A stretch of DNA of 64,000 nucleotides from Pantoea alfalfae (GCF_019880205.1 NZ_CP082292.1:3596001-3660000), one strand, 5' to 3'; shown: positions 19,632 through 29,886, numbered from the stretch's first letter. Numbers and translations are program-made. Notes: a model not told the origin generated them from the letters alone.

Positions 19632-21068
19632 ATGGCGAACAACATTCGTATCGAAGAAGACCTGTTAGGTATGCGCGAAGTTCCGGCGGATGCCTATTAT
19701 GGCGTTCATACTCTGCGTGCGATTGAAAATTTTTATATCAGCAACAGCAAAATCAGCGACATACCTGAATTTGTCCGCGGTATGGTTATGGTAAAAAAAG
19801 CGGCGGCGATGGCCAATAAAGAGCTGCAGACCATTCCGCGTAATATTGCCGATACCATCATTAAGGCCTGCGACGAAGTGCTGAACAACGGCCGCTGTAT
19901 GGACCAGTTCCCCGTGGATGTTTATCAGGGCGGTGCCGGGACCTCGGTCAACATGAACACCAATGAGGTGCTGGCAAACATCGGCCTGGAGCTGATGGGC
20001 CATCAGAAAGGGGAATATCAGTATCTTAACCCTAACGATCATGTGAACAAGTGCCAGTCCACTAACGACGCCTACCCGACCGGTTTTCGTATCGCAGTTT
20101 ACAGCTCGCTGCTGAAGCTGCTTGATGGCATCAGCCAGCTGGCCGAAGGCTTCCAGCGCAAAGCCGATGAATTCCAGACCATCCTGAAAATGGGCCGCAC
20201 CCAGTTGCAGGATGCCGTGCCGATGACCCTCGGCCAGGAGTTTCACGCCTTCAGCGTGCTGCTGAATGAAGAGACCAAAAGCATTCTGCGCACCGCTGAA
20301 CTGCTGCTGGAAGTGAACCTGGGCGCGACCGCGATCGGTACCCGCCTCAATACACCGGAAGGCTACCAGCACCTTGCGGTTCAGCGTCTGGCGGAAGTCA
20401 GCAACCTGCCGGTGGTGCCGGCGGAAGATTTGATTGAAGCGACCTCTGACTGCGGTGCTTATGTGATGGTCCATTCATCGCTGAAACGTCTGGCGGTGAA
20501 GCTTTCTAAAATCTGTAACGACCTGCGCCTGCTCTCCTCCGGTCCGCGCGCTGGCCTGAACGAAATTAACCTGCCAGAGCTGCAGGCGGGTTCCTCTATC
20601 ATGCCGGCCAAGGTCAATCCGGTCGTGCCAGAGGTCGTTAACCAGGTCTGCTTCAAAGTGATTGGCAACGACATTACCGTGACGATGGCCTCTGAAGCGG
20701 GACAGTTGCAGCTCAACGTGATGGAGCCGGTAATTGGCCAGGCGCTGTTTGAGTCAATCAGCATCCTGACGAATGCCTGCTACAACCTGCTGGAGAAGTG
20801 CGTTAACGGCATCACCGCCAACCGCGCGGTGTGCGAAGCCTACGTCTTCAACTCGATTGGTATCGTCACTTACCTTAACCCGTACATCGGCCACCACAAC
20901 GGCGACATCGTTGGCAAAATTTGCGCAGAGACCGGTAAAAGCGTGCGTGAGGTGGTGCTGGAGCGCGGCCTGCTGACGGAAAGTGAGCTGGACGATATCT
21001 TCTCGGTGCAGAACCTGATGTACCCGGTTTATAAAGCGAAACGTTATACCGATGAAAATGAACAGTAA
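19632..21068 (+). CDS. aspA: Aspartate ammonia-lyase
   Basis: AspA converts aspartate to fumarate and ammonia. The 478 residues equal the E. coli length and carry the fumarase/aspartase signature [15 protein letters not shown] with the catalytic serine, plus [11 protein letters not shown] and [17 protein letters not shown]. The ATG at 19632 ([13 protein letters not shown]) matches relatives; the open frame extends 144 bases upstream without homology. It precedes dcuA, which exchanges fumarate/succinate for aspartate, so the pair feeds C4-dicarboxylate metabolism. Confidence 0.98.
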   Translation: MANNIRIEEDLLGMREVPADAYYGVHTLRAIENFYISNSKISDIPEFVRGMVMVKKAAAMANKELQTIPRNIADTIIKACDEVLNNGRCMDQFPVDVYQGGAGTSVNMNTNEVLANIGLELMGHQKGEYQYLNPNDHVNKCQSTNDAYPTGFRIAVYSSLLKLLDGISQLAEGFQRKADEFQTILKMGRTQLQDAVPMTLGQEFHAFSVLLNEETKSILRTAELLLEVNLGATAIGTRLNTPEGYQHLAVQRLAEVSNLPVVPAEDLIEATSDCGAYVMVHSSLKRLAVKLSKICNDLRLLSSGPRAGLNEINLPELQAGSSIMPAKVNPVVPEVVNQVCFKVIGNDITVTMASEAGQLQLNVMEPVIGQALFESISILTNACYNLLEKCVNGITANRAVCEAYVFNSIGIVTYLNPYIGHHNGDIVGKICAETGKSVREVVLERGLLTESELDDIFSVQNLMYPVYKAKRYTDENEQ

Positions 21069-21091
21069 GGCTTAATCGACGCTGGTTAACC

Positions 21092-21130
21092 AAAGGCACA
21101 CCGCGATCAACACGGTGTGCCTTTTTTTTT
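21092..21130 (+). terminator. Terminator/attenuator between aspA and dcuA
   Basis: A stem (ggcacaccg with cggtgtgcc) is followed by nine T, 24 bases after the aspA stop. dcuA starts about 50 bases later, so it needs read-through or its own promoter. Confidence 0.9.
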
Positions 21131-21179
21131 GTTACACAGCACACCCAGGTTTTACCGGTTTACTTTTCAGGAGTGATTC

Positions 21180-22481
21180 ATGTTTGTGGTTGAGCTGCTT
21201 ATCGTCTTAATGGCGATCTGGTTGGGTGCCCGTCTTGGCGGCATTGGTATCGGGTTCGCCGGCGGCATGGGCGTGCTGGTGCTGACGCTGGGATTTGGCA
21301 TGGTGCCCGGTGCTATCCCGTTCGATGTGATTGAAATCATCATGGCGGTGATCGCCGCAATAGCCGCCATGCAGGTAGCGGGCGGCATGGATTATCTGGT
21401 GAGCCTGGCGGAACGCCTGCTGCGCCGTCATCCGCGCCACGTCACGCTGCTGGCCCCGCTGGTGACCTACCTGATGACGCTGCTGGCCGGAACCGGGCAC
21501 ACCGCGTTCTCAACGCTGCCGGTGATTGCCGAAGTCGCGAAAGAGCAAGGCGTTCGCCCTTCCCGACCGCTGTCGATTGCGGTGGTGGCTTCGCAGATTG
21601 CGATTACCGCGTCACCGATTTCCGCTGCGGTGGTCTTCTTCGCCACGCTGCTTGAACCGCATGGCGTCAGCTATATCACGCTGCTGGCGATTGCCATCCC
21701 CTCAACCATGGTGGGTCTCTTCCTGGCGGCACTGGTGACGAACTTCCTGGGCAAAGAGCTGAAAGATGATGAGGTCTATCAGGCGCGTCTCGCCAAAGGC
21801 GAAGTCACGCTGCGCGGTACCAGCGTCTTCCAGGCAAAACCGGGCGCGAAAAAATCGGTGCTGCTATTTCTGATTGGTATTGTGGCCGTGGTGCTCTATG
21901 CCACCGCGACCAGCGCCAGTGTCGGGCTGATCGTCAATCCGCCGCTGCCACGCAACGAAGCGATTGTAGTGTTTATGCTGACCATCGCCACACTGATTAG
22001 CCTGACCTGCAAGCTCGACACCAGCGAGATCCTCGGCGCCAGTACCTTTAAATCCGGCATGAGCGCCTGTATCTGCGTGATGGGCGTCGCCTGGCTGGGC
22101 GATACCTTTGTCAAAGCGCATCTGGCAGATATTCAGATGCTGGCGGGCGACACACTGAAAACCTATCCGTGGATGCTGGCGCTGGTGCTGTTCTTCGCCT
22201 CGATGCTGCTCTACTCACAAGCCGCCACCACCAAAGCATTGATGCCCGCCGCGCTGCTGCTGGGCGTGACGCCGCTGACGGCCATCGCTTCCTTCGCGGC
22301 GGTGTCCGCGCTGTTTGTGCTGCCGACCTACCCGACCCTGCTGGCCGCCGTGGAGATGGATGACACCGGCTCAACCCGGATTGGCAAGTTTGTCTTTAAC
22401 CACGCCTTTATCATTCCCGGGGTAATCGCCATTGCGTTGTCGGTACTCTCTGGCTTCGTCTTTGGCGGATTGCTGCTATAG
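21180..22481 (+). CDS. dcuA: C4-dicarboxylate antiporter DcuA
   Basis: DcuA is an inner-membrane exchanger of aspartate, fumarate, malate and succinate. The 433 residues are hydrophobic throughout with about ten to twelve membrane helices, and match E. coli DcuA in length and in segments such as [20 protein letters not shown] and [16 protein letters not shown]. An AGGAG site precedes the start. It lies with aspA, as in E. coli. Confidence 0.97.
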   Translation: MFVVELLIVLMAIWLGARLGGIGIGFAGGMGVLVLTLGFGMVPGAIPFDVIEIIMAVIAAIAAMQVAGGMDYLVSLAERLLRRHPRHVTLLAPLVTYLMTLLAGTGHTAFSTLPVIAEVAKEQGVRPSRPLSIAVVASQIAITASPISAAVVFFATLLEPHGVSYITLLAIAIPSTMVGLFLAALVTNFLGKELKDDEVYQARLAKGEVTLRGTSVFQAKPGAKKSVLLFLIGIVAVVLYATATSASVGLIVNPPLPRNEAIVVFMLTIATLISLTCKLDTSEILGASTFKSGMSACICVMGVAWLGDTFVKAHLADIQMLAGDTLKTYPWMLALVLFFASMLLYSQAATTKALMPAALLLGVTPLTAIASFAAVSALFVLPTYPTLLAAVEMDDTGSTRIGKFVFNHAFIIPGVIAIALSVLSGFVFGGLLL

Positions 22482-22545
22482 CGCACTCCTCGTGTTACGG
22501 ATGGAGCGTGCTATCATCGGCGCTCTTTTCAACAGGAGTCACAGG

Positions 22546-22860
22546 ATGAACGCTGTCGTGATCCTCTGCACTGCGCCCGATCAGGCCACGGCAGAGCACC
22601 TTGCTGGCTTAGCGCTGGAAGCCCGACTGGCGGCCTGCGTCACCATGCTGGCGGGCGCCACCTCATGGTATCTCTGGCAGGGCAAAATGGCGCAGAGCAG
22701 CGAAATTCAGATGCTGCTGAAGTGCGACAGCGATCATCAGCAGGCACTGTGTGATCTGCTTAAAGAGGCCCACCCTTACGACGTACCCGAATTGCTGGCG
22801 CTGCCGGTTCAACATGGAGACAGTGAATACTTGTCATGGCTGCACGCATCTCTCGCTTAA
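22546..22860 (+). CDS. cutA: Divalent-cation tolerance protein CutA
   Basis: CutA is a small trimeric protein linked in E. coli to copper tolerance; its biochemical role is unclear. The 104 residues have the family core [27 protein letters not shown] and [13 protein letters not shown]. The ATG at 22546 has AGGAG upstream; a longer frame overlapping dcuA is not supported. Its 3' end overlaps the dsbD start by 25 bases, so the two are translationally coupled. Confidence 0.96.
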   Translation: MNAVVILCTAPDQATAEHLAGLALEARLAACVTMLAGATSWYLWQGKMAQSSEIQMLLKCDSDHQQALCDLLKEAHPYDVPELLALPVQHGDSEYLSWLHASLA

Positions 22861-24536
22861 TTACGCTTCTGCTGACGCTGTTTATCTGCCTGCAGACGCA
22901 CGCATCGCTTTTTTCAAACCCGGCGACCAGCCGTTTTGTGCCGGTCGATCAGGCGTTTACGTTTGACTTCGATCAGCAGGGCGCGCAGCTCAACCTGCAC
23001 TGGAAAGTGAAATCGGGTTACTACCTCTATCGCCAGCAGATCCACATCACGCCGCAGAACGCGACGATGACGCCGCTGACGCTGCCCGCCGGTCAGCCGC
23101 ATGAGGATGAGTTCTTTGGCAAAAGTGAGATCTATCCGCAGGACCTGACGCTGCCGGTGACGCTGCAACAGGCAGGCCCTGATGCCACGCTCAGCGTCAC
23201 TTATCAGGGCTGTGCCGCCGCTGGATTCTGTTATCCGCCGGAGACGCGCAGCGTGCCGGTAAGTGAGATTGCAGCCAGCAGCGCGCCAGCACCGGTCAGT
23301 GCTCAGCCCGCGCCCGCCAGTCCGCTACCCTTTTCTCCGCTCTGGGCGTTATTAATCGGCATCGGCGTGGCGTTTACCCCCTGCGTACTGCCGATGTATC
23401 CACTGATCTCCGGCATCATCCTTGGCGGACAGCGCCACTATTCGCTGGGCCGGCTGTTCGCGCTGGCGATGGTCTATGTGCAGGGGATGGCGCTGACTTA
23501 TACGCTATTGGGACTGGTGGTTGCGGCAGCGGGTCTGCGTTTTCAGGCCGCATTACAGCATCCTTACGTTCTTTTCTCGCTCTCACTGCTGTTTATCGTG
23601 CTGGCGCTGTCGATGTTCGGCCTGTTTACGCTGCAACTGCCCGCCAGCCTGCAAACCCGTCTGACCCTGTGGAGCAATCGTCAGCAGGGTGGCTCGCTGC
23701 CCGGCGTCTTCCTGATGGGGGCACTGGCGGGTTTGATCTGCTCGCCCTGCACCACGGCCCCGCTCAGCGCCATTCTGCTTTACATCGCGCAGAGCGGAAA
23801 TCCGTGGGCCGGTGCCGGAACGCTGTGGCTCTATGCGGTGGGAATGGGATTACCGCTGATCGCCGTGACCCTGTTTGGTAACCGGTTGCTGCCGAAAAGC
23901 GGCCCGTGGATGCAAACCGTTAAAGAGGGCTTTGGTTTTGTCATCCTGGCGCTGCCGGTGTTCCTGCTGGAACGGGTGCTGGGCGACGCGTGGGGAGTGC
24001 GGCTCTGGAGCCTGCTCGGCGTGGCGTTCTTCGGCTGGGCGTTCAGCGTCAGCCTGCGCGCCAGCAGCGGTAAGTGGCGCGTCGTGCAGATTATCATGCT
24101 GGCCGCTGCGCTGATCAGTGCACGCCCGTTGCAGGACTGGGCCTTTGGTGGCCCGGCGGCGCAGCAGGCTGTGGCACCGCTGCCGTTTCATACCATCCAG
24201 ACACCGCAGCAGCTCGATAGCGCGCTGCAGCAGGCCCGCGGCCGCATCACCATGGTCGATCTCTACGCTGACTGGTGCGTCGCCTGCAAAGAGTTTGAAA
24301 AATATACCTTTAGTGACAGCGCCGTGCGCGATAGCCTGAGTCAGGTACAGCTGCTCCAGGCCAACGTCACCGCCAACAACGCCAGCGACAACGCGCTGTT
24401 GCAGCATCTTCAGGTGCTGGGTTTACCGACGATTTTGTTCTTCGATGCGCAGGGCCGTGAAATCCCCGACTCGCGCCTCACCGGATTTCTCAATGCCGCC
24501 GACTTCAGAGCGCATTTGCAGAAACTTACCCCGTAA
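22836..24536 (+). CDS. dsbD: Thiol:disulfide interchange protein DsbD
   Basis: DsbD carries reducing power from cytoplasmic thioredoxin to periplasmic DsbC, DsbG and CcmG. The 566 residues show a signal peptide, then the N-terminal alpha domain with its cysteine pair ([10 protein letters not shown]). An eight-helix beta domain has cysteines in FTPCVLPM and ICSPCTTAP. The C-terminal thioredoxin-like gamma domain has WCVAC. All three redox pairs are intact. Confidence 0.97.
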   Translation: MAARISRLITLLLTLFICLQTHASLFSNPATSRFVPVDQAFTFDFDQQGAQLNLHWKVKSGYYLYRQQIHITPQNATMTPLTLPAGQPHEDEFFGKSEIYPQDLTLPVTLQQAGPDATLSVTYQGCAAAGFCYPPETRSVPVSEIAASSAPAPVSAQPAPASPLPFSPLWALLIGIGVAFTPCVLPMYPLISGIILGGQRHYSLGRLFALAMVYVQGMALTYTLLGLVVAAAGLRFQAALQHPYVLFSLSLLFIVLALSMFGLFTLQLPASLQTRLTLWSNRQQGGSLPGVFLMGALAGLICSPCTTAPLSAILLYIAQSGNPWAGAGTLWLYAVGMGLPLIAVTLFGNRLLPKSGPWMQTVKEGFGFVILALPVFLLERVLGDAWGVRLWSLLGVAFFGWAFSVSLRASSGKWRVVQIIMLAAALISARPLQDWAFGGPAAQQAVAPLPFHTIQTPQQLDSALQQARGRITMVDLYADWCVACKEFEKYTFSDSAVRDSLSQVQLLQANVTANNASDNALLQHLQVLGLPTILFFDAQGREIPDSRLTGFLNAADFRAHLQKLTP

Positions 24537-24599
24537 ACAACACTGGAGTCAGGTCATTGCCCGGTGAATGACCGGGCCTGCATACCAGAGGAGAGTCAC

Positions 24600-25178
24600 T
24601 TGCAGCGTGAACAGATACTCGAGCATGCATTGAATGTGCTTGAACAGAACGGCCTCGCCGCCACCCTCTCATTGGAAACCCTGGCGGGACAGACTGAATT
24701 AACCCTTGAGCAGCTTCAGCTGTTCTGGCCCGATCGTGACGCTCTGCTCTATGATGCGCTGCGCTATCATGGCCAGCAGATCGAAACCTGGCGACGCCAG
24801 ATCCTGCTGGATGCGTCGCTGTCACCGGATCAGAAACTGATGGCACGCTACGAAGTCCTGAGTGAGCAGGTCAGTAAAGGACGCTTTCCGGGCTGCCTGT
24901 TTATCGCCGCCTGCAGCTTCTACCCGCAGCCCGATCAGCCCATCCATCAACTGGCCGAACAGCAGAAACGCGGCTCATGGCAGTTCACCCACGACATTCT
25001 GGTTGAGCAGGCGCTGGACAACCCCAGCATGGTGGCCGATCAGATGGAGCTGATTCTTGAAGGCTGCCTGAGCAGGCTGCTGGTGAAACGCAATGTGCAG
25101 GATGTCGCCACAGCCCAGCGTCTGGCCGAGGATGTCTACAGCATCGCGCTGTGCCGCAAAAATGGCGCGCTGGCCTGA
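24600..25178 (+). CDS. dscR: TetR-family regulator DscR (YjdC)
   Basis: This is a TetR-type repressor, named DscR in E. coli, where it lies after dsbD. The 192 residues have an N-terminal helix-turn-helix (LSLETLAGQTELTLEQLQLFW) followed by the YjdC-type core (LYDALRYHGQQIETWRRQ, KGRFPGCLFIAACSFYP, PIHQLAEQQK). I chose the TTG at 24600 because GAGGAGA lies before it and the protein then starts LQREQILEHAL like E. coli MQRED. An in-frame ATG 36 bases upstream is the alternative. Confidence 0.88.
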   Translation: MQREQILEHALNVLEQNGLAATLSLETLAGQTELTLEQLQLFWPDRDALLYDALRYHGQQIETWRRQILLDASLSPDQKLMARYEVLSEQVSKGRFPGCLFIAACSFYPQPDQPIHQLAEQQKRGSWQFTHDILVEQALDNPSMVADQMELILEGCLSRLLVKRNVQDVATAQRLAEDVYSIALCRKNGALA

Positions 25179-25285
25179 TGTTTTGCCCGTTTTGACTGAA
25201 AATCAGGCAATCAGTCACGTTTCCAGGGGTTTTTTAGTGAAAGCCGTTGACGACCCGCGGCCTTTACGGTTTAATGCGCCCCGTT

Positions 25286-25361
25286 GCCCGAATAGCTCAG
25301 TCGGTAGAGCAGGGGATTGAAAATCCCCGTGTCCCTGGTTCGATTCCGGGTTCGGGCACCA
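25286..25361 (+). tRNA. tRNA-Phe (anticodon GAA)
   Basis: This 76-base gene folds as a full cloverleaf. It has acceptor gcccgaa/ttcgggc, a D-arm with agctcagtcggtagagc, anticodon stem-loop ggggattgaaaatcccc with GAA, T-loop ggttcgattcc, and an encoded CCA. It is nearly identical to E. coli pheU/pheV and lies next to yjdC as pheU does. Confidence 0.99.
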
Positions 25362-25623
25362 AAATTTAAAGAACCCGCCTCTGGCGGGTTTTTTGCTTTT
25401 GTGGTGCGAACCCGTTATCGAAGGTTCGATGCACTCGCCACATCCTGTGGCTCACCCTCCGGGTCGCGCGAAGCCGCGCGATGCAAAAATGCTCCCGGCA
25501 TTTTTGTCCGGGTTCGGGCACCAAAATTTAAAGAACCCGCCTCTGGCGGGTTTTTTGCTTTTGTGGTGCGAACCCGTTGTTATCGAAGGTTTGATACATG
25601 CGCCACCTCCTGTGGCTCGCCCT
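25345..25623 (+). repeat. Duplication of the tRNA-Phe 3' end and its terminator
   Basis: Bases 25345-25458 (T-arm and acceptor of the tRNA, its terminator and following sequence) recur at 25507-25623 with few differences and a three-base insertion. The second copy keeps only the last 17 tRNA bases and cannot make a tRNA. It ends six bases before the stop codon of the first accessory gene. A 48-base spacer contains two small palindromes. This resembles an attachment-site scar, but no integrase is in the window. Confidence 0.85.
25371..25397 (+). terminator. Terminator of tRNA-Phe
   Basis: A short stem (aacccgcc with ggcgggtt) is followed by a T-run, ten bases after the tRNA. A second copy lies at about 25533-25559. 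Confidence 0.85.
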
Positions 25624-25628
25624 GTGCT

Positions 25629-26798
25629 TTAGCACGCCACCCACACCGCCCCGGCATCCGCTGATTTCACGCACTGCGCCACCCAGCGCACGCCCGCTAA
25701 TCCGGCATGCACATCGGGATACCAGAAATCCTCCAGGAAGGCGGTGTCACGGCGATCGGTGGCATCCATCGCCAGCGCGAAGCGGCGATAGAGATTCGAC
25801 CAGGCTTCAAATAACCCTTCGGTATGGCCTCCGCCAATGCGATCCTCTTCCAGCGCGCGCGGGCTGAGATAACCCATGCCGCGCTCCAGAATGCGAACCG
25901 GCTCGCCCTGCACTTCGTAGCGCAGCTGGTTTGGCTGCTCATCCCACCACTCCAGACTGGCTTTCGATCCGACCACGCGAATCTTCTGTCCGTGCATGGA
26001 ACCCGCATTCACCGCCGAGGCCCAGAGCGTACCCACCGCGCCGTTGTCATACTCCATCATCACAAAGGCGTTATCCTCCAGCGGCGCACGCGAGGCGACA
26101 AAACTCTGGCGCGAACAGAGCAGACGCGTCACCTTCAGCTTCGGCAACATCGTTTCGGCGATAAACAGCGGATGTGTTGCCAGATCGCCTAACACGTAGC
26201 TCGGGCCGACAAAGCGCGGATCGACCCGCCAGCGGGTGCTTTCACTCTGCAACTCCACCGCCTCATTATGGAAGCCGTGAGCAAACTGCAGATTTACAAT
26301 GCGGATCTCACCCAGTATGCCTTCAGCGATCATCTCTCTGGCCTGATGAATCAGCTGATGCCCGGCATAGCCGTAAGTGACGCCGACAATCTTCTGCTTC
26401 TCCCGGCTAAGCTGCTCCAGCTCATCGGCCTCTTCGACCGTAAAACAGAGCGGCTTCTCGCACACCACATGCAGCCCGGCATTCAGCGCCGCACGGCAGA
26501 TGGCGAAATGGGTATTGTTAGGCGTGGCGATCGACACCGCCTCAATGCCATCTTCACGCCCAGCTTCTTCGGCGAACAGGCTGGCGTAGTCGGAATAGCA
26601 GCGTTCAGGTGCCACACCCAGTGCCTGACCAAACTCGCGGCCGCGCGCCGCGTCGATATCAAATGCCCCCGCCAGCAATGCAAAATTGCCGTCACGCTGC
26701 GCCGCCGAACGATGAATATAGCCAATCTGACTGGTGCCGCCGCCGCCGATCATGCCCCAGCGCAGCGAGCGGTTAACTGCTTTTTTACCGTTAATCAT
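25629..26798 (-). CDS. Gfo/Idh/MocA-family dehydrogenase
   Basis: This 389-residue protein belongs to the NAD(P)-dependent sugar or inositol dehydrogenase family. It has a Rossmann start (RWGMIGGGGTSQIGYIH), the catalytic-lysine motif CEKPL near 117, and the C-terminal alpha/beta domain with DLATHPLFIAE. It follows the TIM-barrel isomerase gene by ten bases on the same strand, so the two are an operon. Substrate cannot be told; pairs of this kind act in inositol or 3-keto-glycoside catabolism. The operator at 27789 lies before the operon. Confidence 0.85.
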   Translation of the reverse strand: MINGKKAVNRSLRWGMIGGGGTSQIGYIHRSAAQRDGNFALLAGAFDIDAARGREFGQALGVAPERCYSDYASLFAEEAGREDGIEAVSIATPNNTHFAICRAALNAGLHVVCEKPLCFTVEEADELEQLSREKQKIVGVTYGYAGHQLIHQAREMIAEGILGEIRIVNLQFAHGFHNEAVELQSESTRWRVDPRFVGPSYVLGDLATHPLFIAETMLPKLKVTRLLCSRQSFVASRAPLEDNAFVMMEYDNGAVGTLWASAVNAGSMHGQKIRVVGSKASLEWWDEQPNQLRYEVQGEPVRILERGMGYLSPRALEEDRIGGGHTEGLFEAWSNLYRRFALAMDATDRRDTAFLEDFWYPDVHAGLAGVRWVAQCVKSADAGAVWVAC

Positions 26799-26808
26799 GC
26801 TGTTGTCC

Positions 26809-27726
26809 TCAGAATCCTGTTGATCGGAGATAGTCCAGGCTGGCTTTCACATCCTGCAGGCTGGTGTCGGCATGACGCGGATCGCGCTCCTGCTCGATGG
26901 TGATCCAGCCCTGATAATGACGTTCATTCAGCAAGCTGCGCACGGCCGGATAGTCGATTGCGCCCTGCCCCAGCGGACACATCACCCCCTGTGCGCAAGC
27001 AGTGAAAAAGTCGAGTCCGCGTGAGAGTGCATCACGCCAGACCCGTGGGTTAACGTCTTTAAAGTGGAGGTAATCAATGCGCGACCAGTACTGCTCCAGC
27101 GACGCGACCGCATCCATCCCGGCGTAATAGAGATGGCCGGTATCCAGGCACAAACCTGCAACCTCATGCGGAATGTCAGAGACCAGCTGTGCCAGCTCAT
27201 CGGCAAACTCAATGCAGCCACCCGCATGCGGATGGATCACTGGCCGCACGCCATACTCCTGCCAGGCGATCTCACTAAGAATGGTGATGTGCTGCATCAT
27301 GCGCTGCCAGTCGTCAGCGGAAAGCCGTGGTGCTTTTTCACACTGACCGGCATATTTCGCCCGCTCCGGATTGCCGAAATCAATGATCACCAGATAAGGC
27401 GCGCAGGCACCGGGCGTTTTAGTCGCGACTGGTACGCTGGACAGCGTGCGGCACAGATCGTGGGTCAGCGTTACCAGCGCAGGAAAATGTGCCTCACTGA
27501 CTAAATCATCGAAAATCGTGCCTGCCACCAGAGAAAGCTGATGTGCATTAAGCTGCCGGGTCAATTCGGCGGCATCGGTTGGCAGATAGCCCCAGGGGCC
27601 GAGTTCAATACTGGGATAGCCGGCCTGCGCGGCTTCGGTCAGGACTTTCTGCCACGGCGGCAGAAAGGGATTAGCGGGATCATCCACGCCCCAGCTACAG
27701 GGGGCATTCGCAATATGAAAGGTCAT
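26809..27726 (-). CDS. TIM-barrel sugar isomerase/epimerase (IolE-like)
   Basis: This 305-residue protein belongs to the xylose-isomerase-like TIM-barrel (AP-endonuclease 2) family. It starts MTFHIANAPCSWGVDD, typical of inosose dehydratase-like members, and has the metal-site segments HPHAGGCIEF, LDTGHLYYAG, HFKDVNP and the late IEQERDP. The ATG at 27726 fits that start better than the upstream one. The gene is first in a two-gene operon with the dehydrogenase. Likely substrates are keto-sugars or inositol derivatives; nothing more can be said. Confidence 0.83.
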   Translation of the reverse strand: MTFHIANAPCSWGVDDPANPFLPPWQKVLTEAAQAGYPSIELGPWGYLPTDAAELTRQLNAHQLSLVAGTIFDDLVSEAHFPALVTLTHDLCRTLSSVPVATKTPGACAPYLVIIDFGNPERAKYAGQCEKAPRLSADDWQRMMQHITILSEIAWQEYGVRPVIHPHAGGCIEFADELAQLVSDIPHEVAGLCLDTGHLYYAGMDAVASLEQYWSRIDYLHFKDVNPRVWRDALSRGLDFFTACAQGVMCPLGQGAIDYPAVRSLLNERHYQGWITIEQERDPRHADTSLQDVKASLDYLRSTGF

Positions 27727-27788
27727 GATATCTGCCTGTGCAGTGAAAACTGCTGGCAGTATCAAATAAAAATTTCATCTCAGACAAC

Positions 27789-27803
27789 AATGAAAGTTTC
27801 ATT
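27789..27803. promoter_or_regulatory. Palindromic operator before the minus-strand operon
   Basis: The 15-bp palindrome AATGAA-agt-TTCATT lies 62 bases upstream of the isomerase start. The same arms with another centre occur at 28657-28671. The TGAAA/TTTCA core fits LacI-family operators. Confidence 0.6.
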
Positions 27804-27914
27804 TTTTGATAGAGATCGCGTTTAAAAATCCCGTTAAATGATAGATTACTATCAAATAATAGCTAACCTGTTATTTCTACAGGTTTTCAAGCGTTACGAT
27901 CTCAAATGGTACGG

Positions 27915-28511
27915 TCACCTGTGCAAAATGGTCAGGCTGACCGGCTCACGCAGCAGATGATGTGCCATCCAGGCCGCAGTGCGTCCTGCTTTCTGATTAT
28001 CGATGCCAATAAATCCGGCATGGTCACAGGGCGAGAAATCGGAGAACAGCGCGTAAACCCGCACGCCCAGCCGTGAAACATCCTGGATTGCGTGACGGAT
28101 CAGCGGGTGATCCAGCGCCACCAGCGCAATCACATCACTGCGCTGTGCCAGCTGACGCAAGGAATGCGCGACGGCTTCAACCTCGTGAATATCATGCCAG
28201 CAGAATTCAGGTTCGCTACCCTGTGGCTGCTGCGCCCTGAGCTGCTGCTTCAGCGCCTCGCCCAGCTGCTGATAAAACGAATAGCGGGCAGGCAGCAGGA
28301 TAAAGCTCACGCGGAGTGCGGCTGCAGCCAGTGGCGCGGTGGTCTGGCTGTGCGCCTGGGTCAGGCGATAGCCCAGTTCACGGGCCGCAGCCAGCACCTT
28401 CTGCTCGGTCACACTGCGTACCGGCGCTCGGCGGTTCAGCACCCTGTCTACCGTCGCCACACCCACGCCCGCCGCCTGCGCAATGGCCGTCATCGTCACT
28501 TTTGACATCAC
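27915..28511 (-). pseudogene. Truncated LacI-family regulator
   Basis: The 198-residue frame has an intact helix-turn-helix (TMTAIAQAAGVGVATVDRVLNR, with hinge region AARELGYRL) and about the first half of the periplasmic-binding-like effector domain (RVSFILLPARYSFYQQLGEAL, then GIDNQKAGRTAAWMAHHL). It ends abruptly in SLTILHR. Family members are about 330-350 residues, so around 140 residues are missing. The next 188 bases do not encode them in any frame that I can see. It lies between two operons that share an operator. It is probably non-functional, or a constitutive DNA-binding fragment. Confidence 0.8.
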
Positions 28512-28842
28512 CCTTCTCCTGCTTTTCCTGTTCCCATTAACTAACGGCTACGTCTTTATGTTCTGTTGTTTAAAACAGCACGACTTTATCGCGACAGGGC
28601 CATTTCCTCTCATTTATTTGATAGAAAATCAGAGCTAACTTTGATCTTTCTCTCAAAATGAAACATTCATTTCTTTTCGCATTCTCTTTAAAACGTTCAT
28701 TTGCTAAAAAGGGTAAAAATCCCGAACCGATCCGACCGATCCGGTTGATGGGATCACATCATTAAAAGGTTAGAGCGGTGACGGTGAGCTTTTTATAGTG
28801 GAGACCTGAGCCCCCCAGCCTGCACGTAAAAAAGGAAAAGTA
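28512..28842. promoter_or_regulatory. Promoter region between lacI remnant and dehydrogenase
   Basis: These 331 AT-rich bases carry the promoter of the plus-strand operon and of the LacI remnant. They contain the operator at 28657-28671 and a further half-site (acgttcattt, about 28693). No gene is seen. Confidence 0.55.
28657..28671. promoter_or_regulatory. Palindromic operator before the plus-strand operon
   Basis: The 15-bp palindrome AATGAA-aca-TTCATT shares both six-base arms with the site at 27789. It lies 171 bases before the dehydrogenase start. Confidence 0.6.
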
Positions 28843-29886
28843 ATGTTCCCATCAACGCTTCCGGCTCCACGCACAACCGATGCCCGCCAGGTTCCGCAAC
28901 TGCGCTGGGGCATTATCGGGCCAGGTTGGATCGCCGACCATTTTGCCCATGCGCTGCACCAGCATACCCACCAGCAGATCACGGCGGTGGCTGCGCGCGA
29001 CCCGGCAAAAGCACAGGCCTTTGCTGACAAATGGTCAATCGGCCATGCCACAGGCGACCTCAATGCGATGCTGGCACGGGATGATGTGGATGCGGTCTAT
29101 ATCTCGACACCCCACAACCACCATTTTCCCGATGGCCTGCGCGCGATTGCCGCCGGAAAGCATCTGCTGATCGAAAAACCGCTGGCGCTGAATGCGCAGC
29201 AGGCGATTCAGCTTAAACAGGCCGCTGCGGCCGCGAACCGGCTCTGTATGGAGGCGATGTGGTGCAACTTTGCACCGAAGTATGACGTCATTCGTCAGCT
29301 GCTGGCGGATGGCGTACTCGGTGACGTCCACACCCTGATTGCCGATCACGGTGAGTTTTTCACTCCGGATCACCGCATCTTCAATGCCGATCTGGCGGGC
29401 GGTCCGATGCTCGATCTCGGCAGTTATCTGGTGGCGCTTAGCGTGTTTGCTGGCGGCGGTGCGCCTGACACGATCGTCGCCCGTGGTCAGCCCGTCCCGG
29501 ATGGCCGCGTCAACGGTCAGACGTCGATGCTGTTTACCCATCAGCACGGCATGCAGTCGGTGCTGAATACTACCCTGTTCAGCAACACGCCCGGCTGCGC
29601 GGTGATTGCCGGTCGCGACGCCACGCTGGAGCTGGCGGGCCAGTTCTATGCACCCGGTAACTTCACGCTCACTTCCAGCAATCGGCGTCACCGCCTGCAG
29701 TGGCAGGAACCCACTAACCGCTATGAACAACTCTGTCATGAGATTAACCACTTCGCCTGGTGTATCGGCCAGAGCCTGATCGATTCGCCTGTCCATTCGC
29801 TTGACCAGGCGATCATCACCCTGGCCACGATGGATAACGTCAGGCAGCAGATTGGCGTGACCTTCAATGAAGAACAGCAACCTTAA
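28843..29886 (+). CDS. Gfo/Idh/MocA-family dehydrogenase
   Basis: This 347-residue protein has the Rossmann motif RWGIIGPGWIADHFAHAL near residue 23, the IEKPLAL motif, MWCNFAPKY and GGPMLDLGSYLVAL. It resembles the dimeric-dihydrodiol/glucose-fructose oxidoreductase branch, unlike the dehydrogenase at 25629. A good AAGGAAAAG site precedes the ATG. The TIM-barrel isomerase follows by 18 bases, making a second dehydrogenase/isomerase pair. Substrate unknown. Confidence 0.84.
   Translation: MFPSTLPAPRTTDARQVPQLRWGIIGPGWIADHFAHALHQHTHQQITAVAARDPAKAQAFADKWSIGHATGDLNAMLARDDVDAVYISTPHNHHFPDGLRAIAAGKHLLIEKPLALNAQQAIQLKQAAAAANRLCMEAMWCNFAPKYDVIRQLLADGVLGDVHTLIADHGEFFTPDHRIFNADLAGGPMLDLGSYLVALSVFAGGGAPDTIVARGQPVPDGRVNGQTSMLFTHQHGMQSVLNTTLFSNTPGCAVIAGRDATLELAGQFYAPGNFTLTSSNRRHRLQWQEPTNRYEQLCHEINHFAWCIGQSLIDSPVHSLDQAIITLATMDNVRQQIGVTFNEEQQP

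Noticed and set aside
25317..25664. Frame running over the duplicated tRNA end
   Set aside because: It is an artefact of the repeat and encodes a duplicated nonsense peptide.
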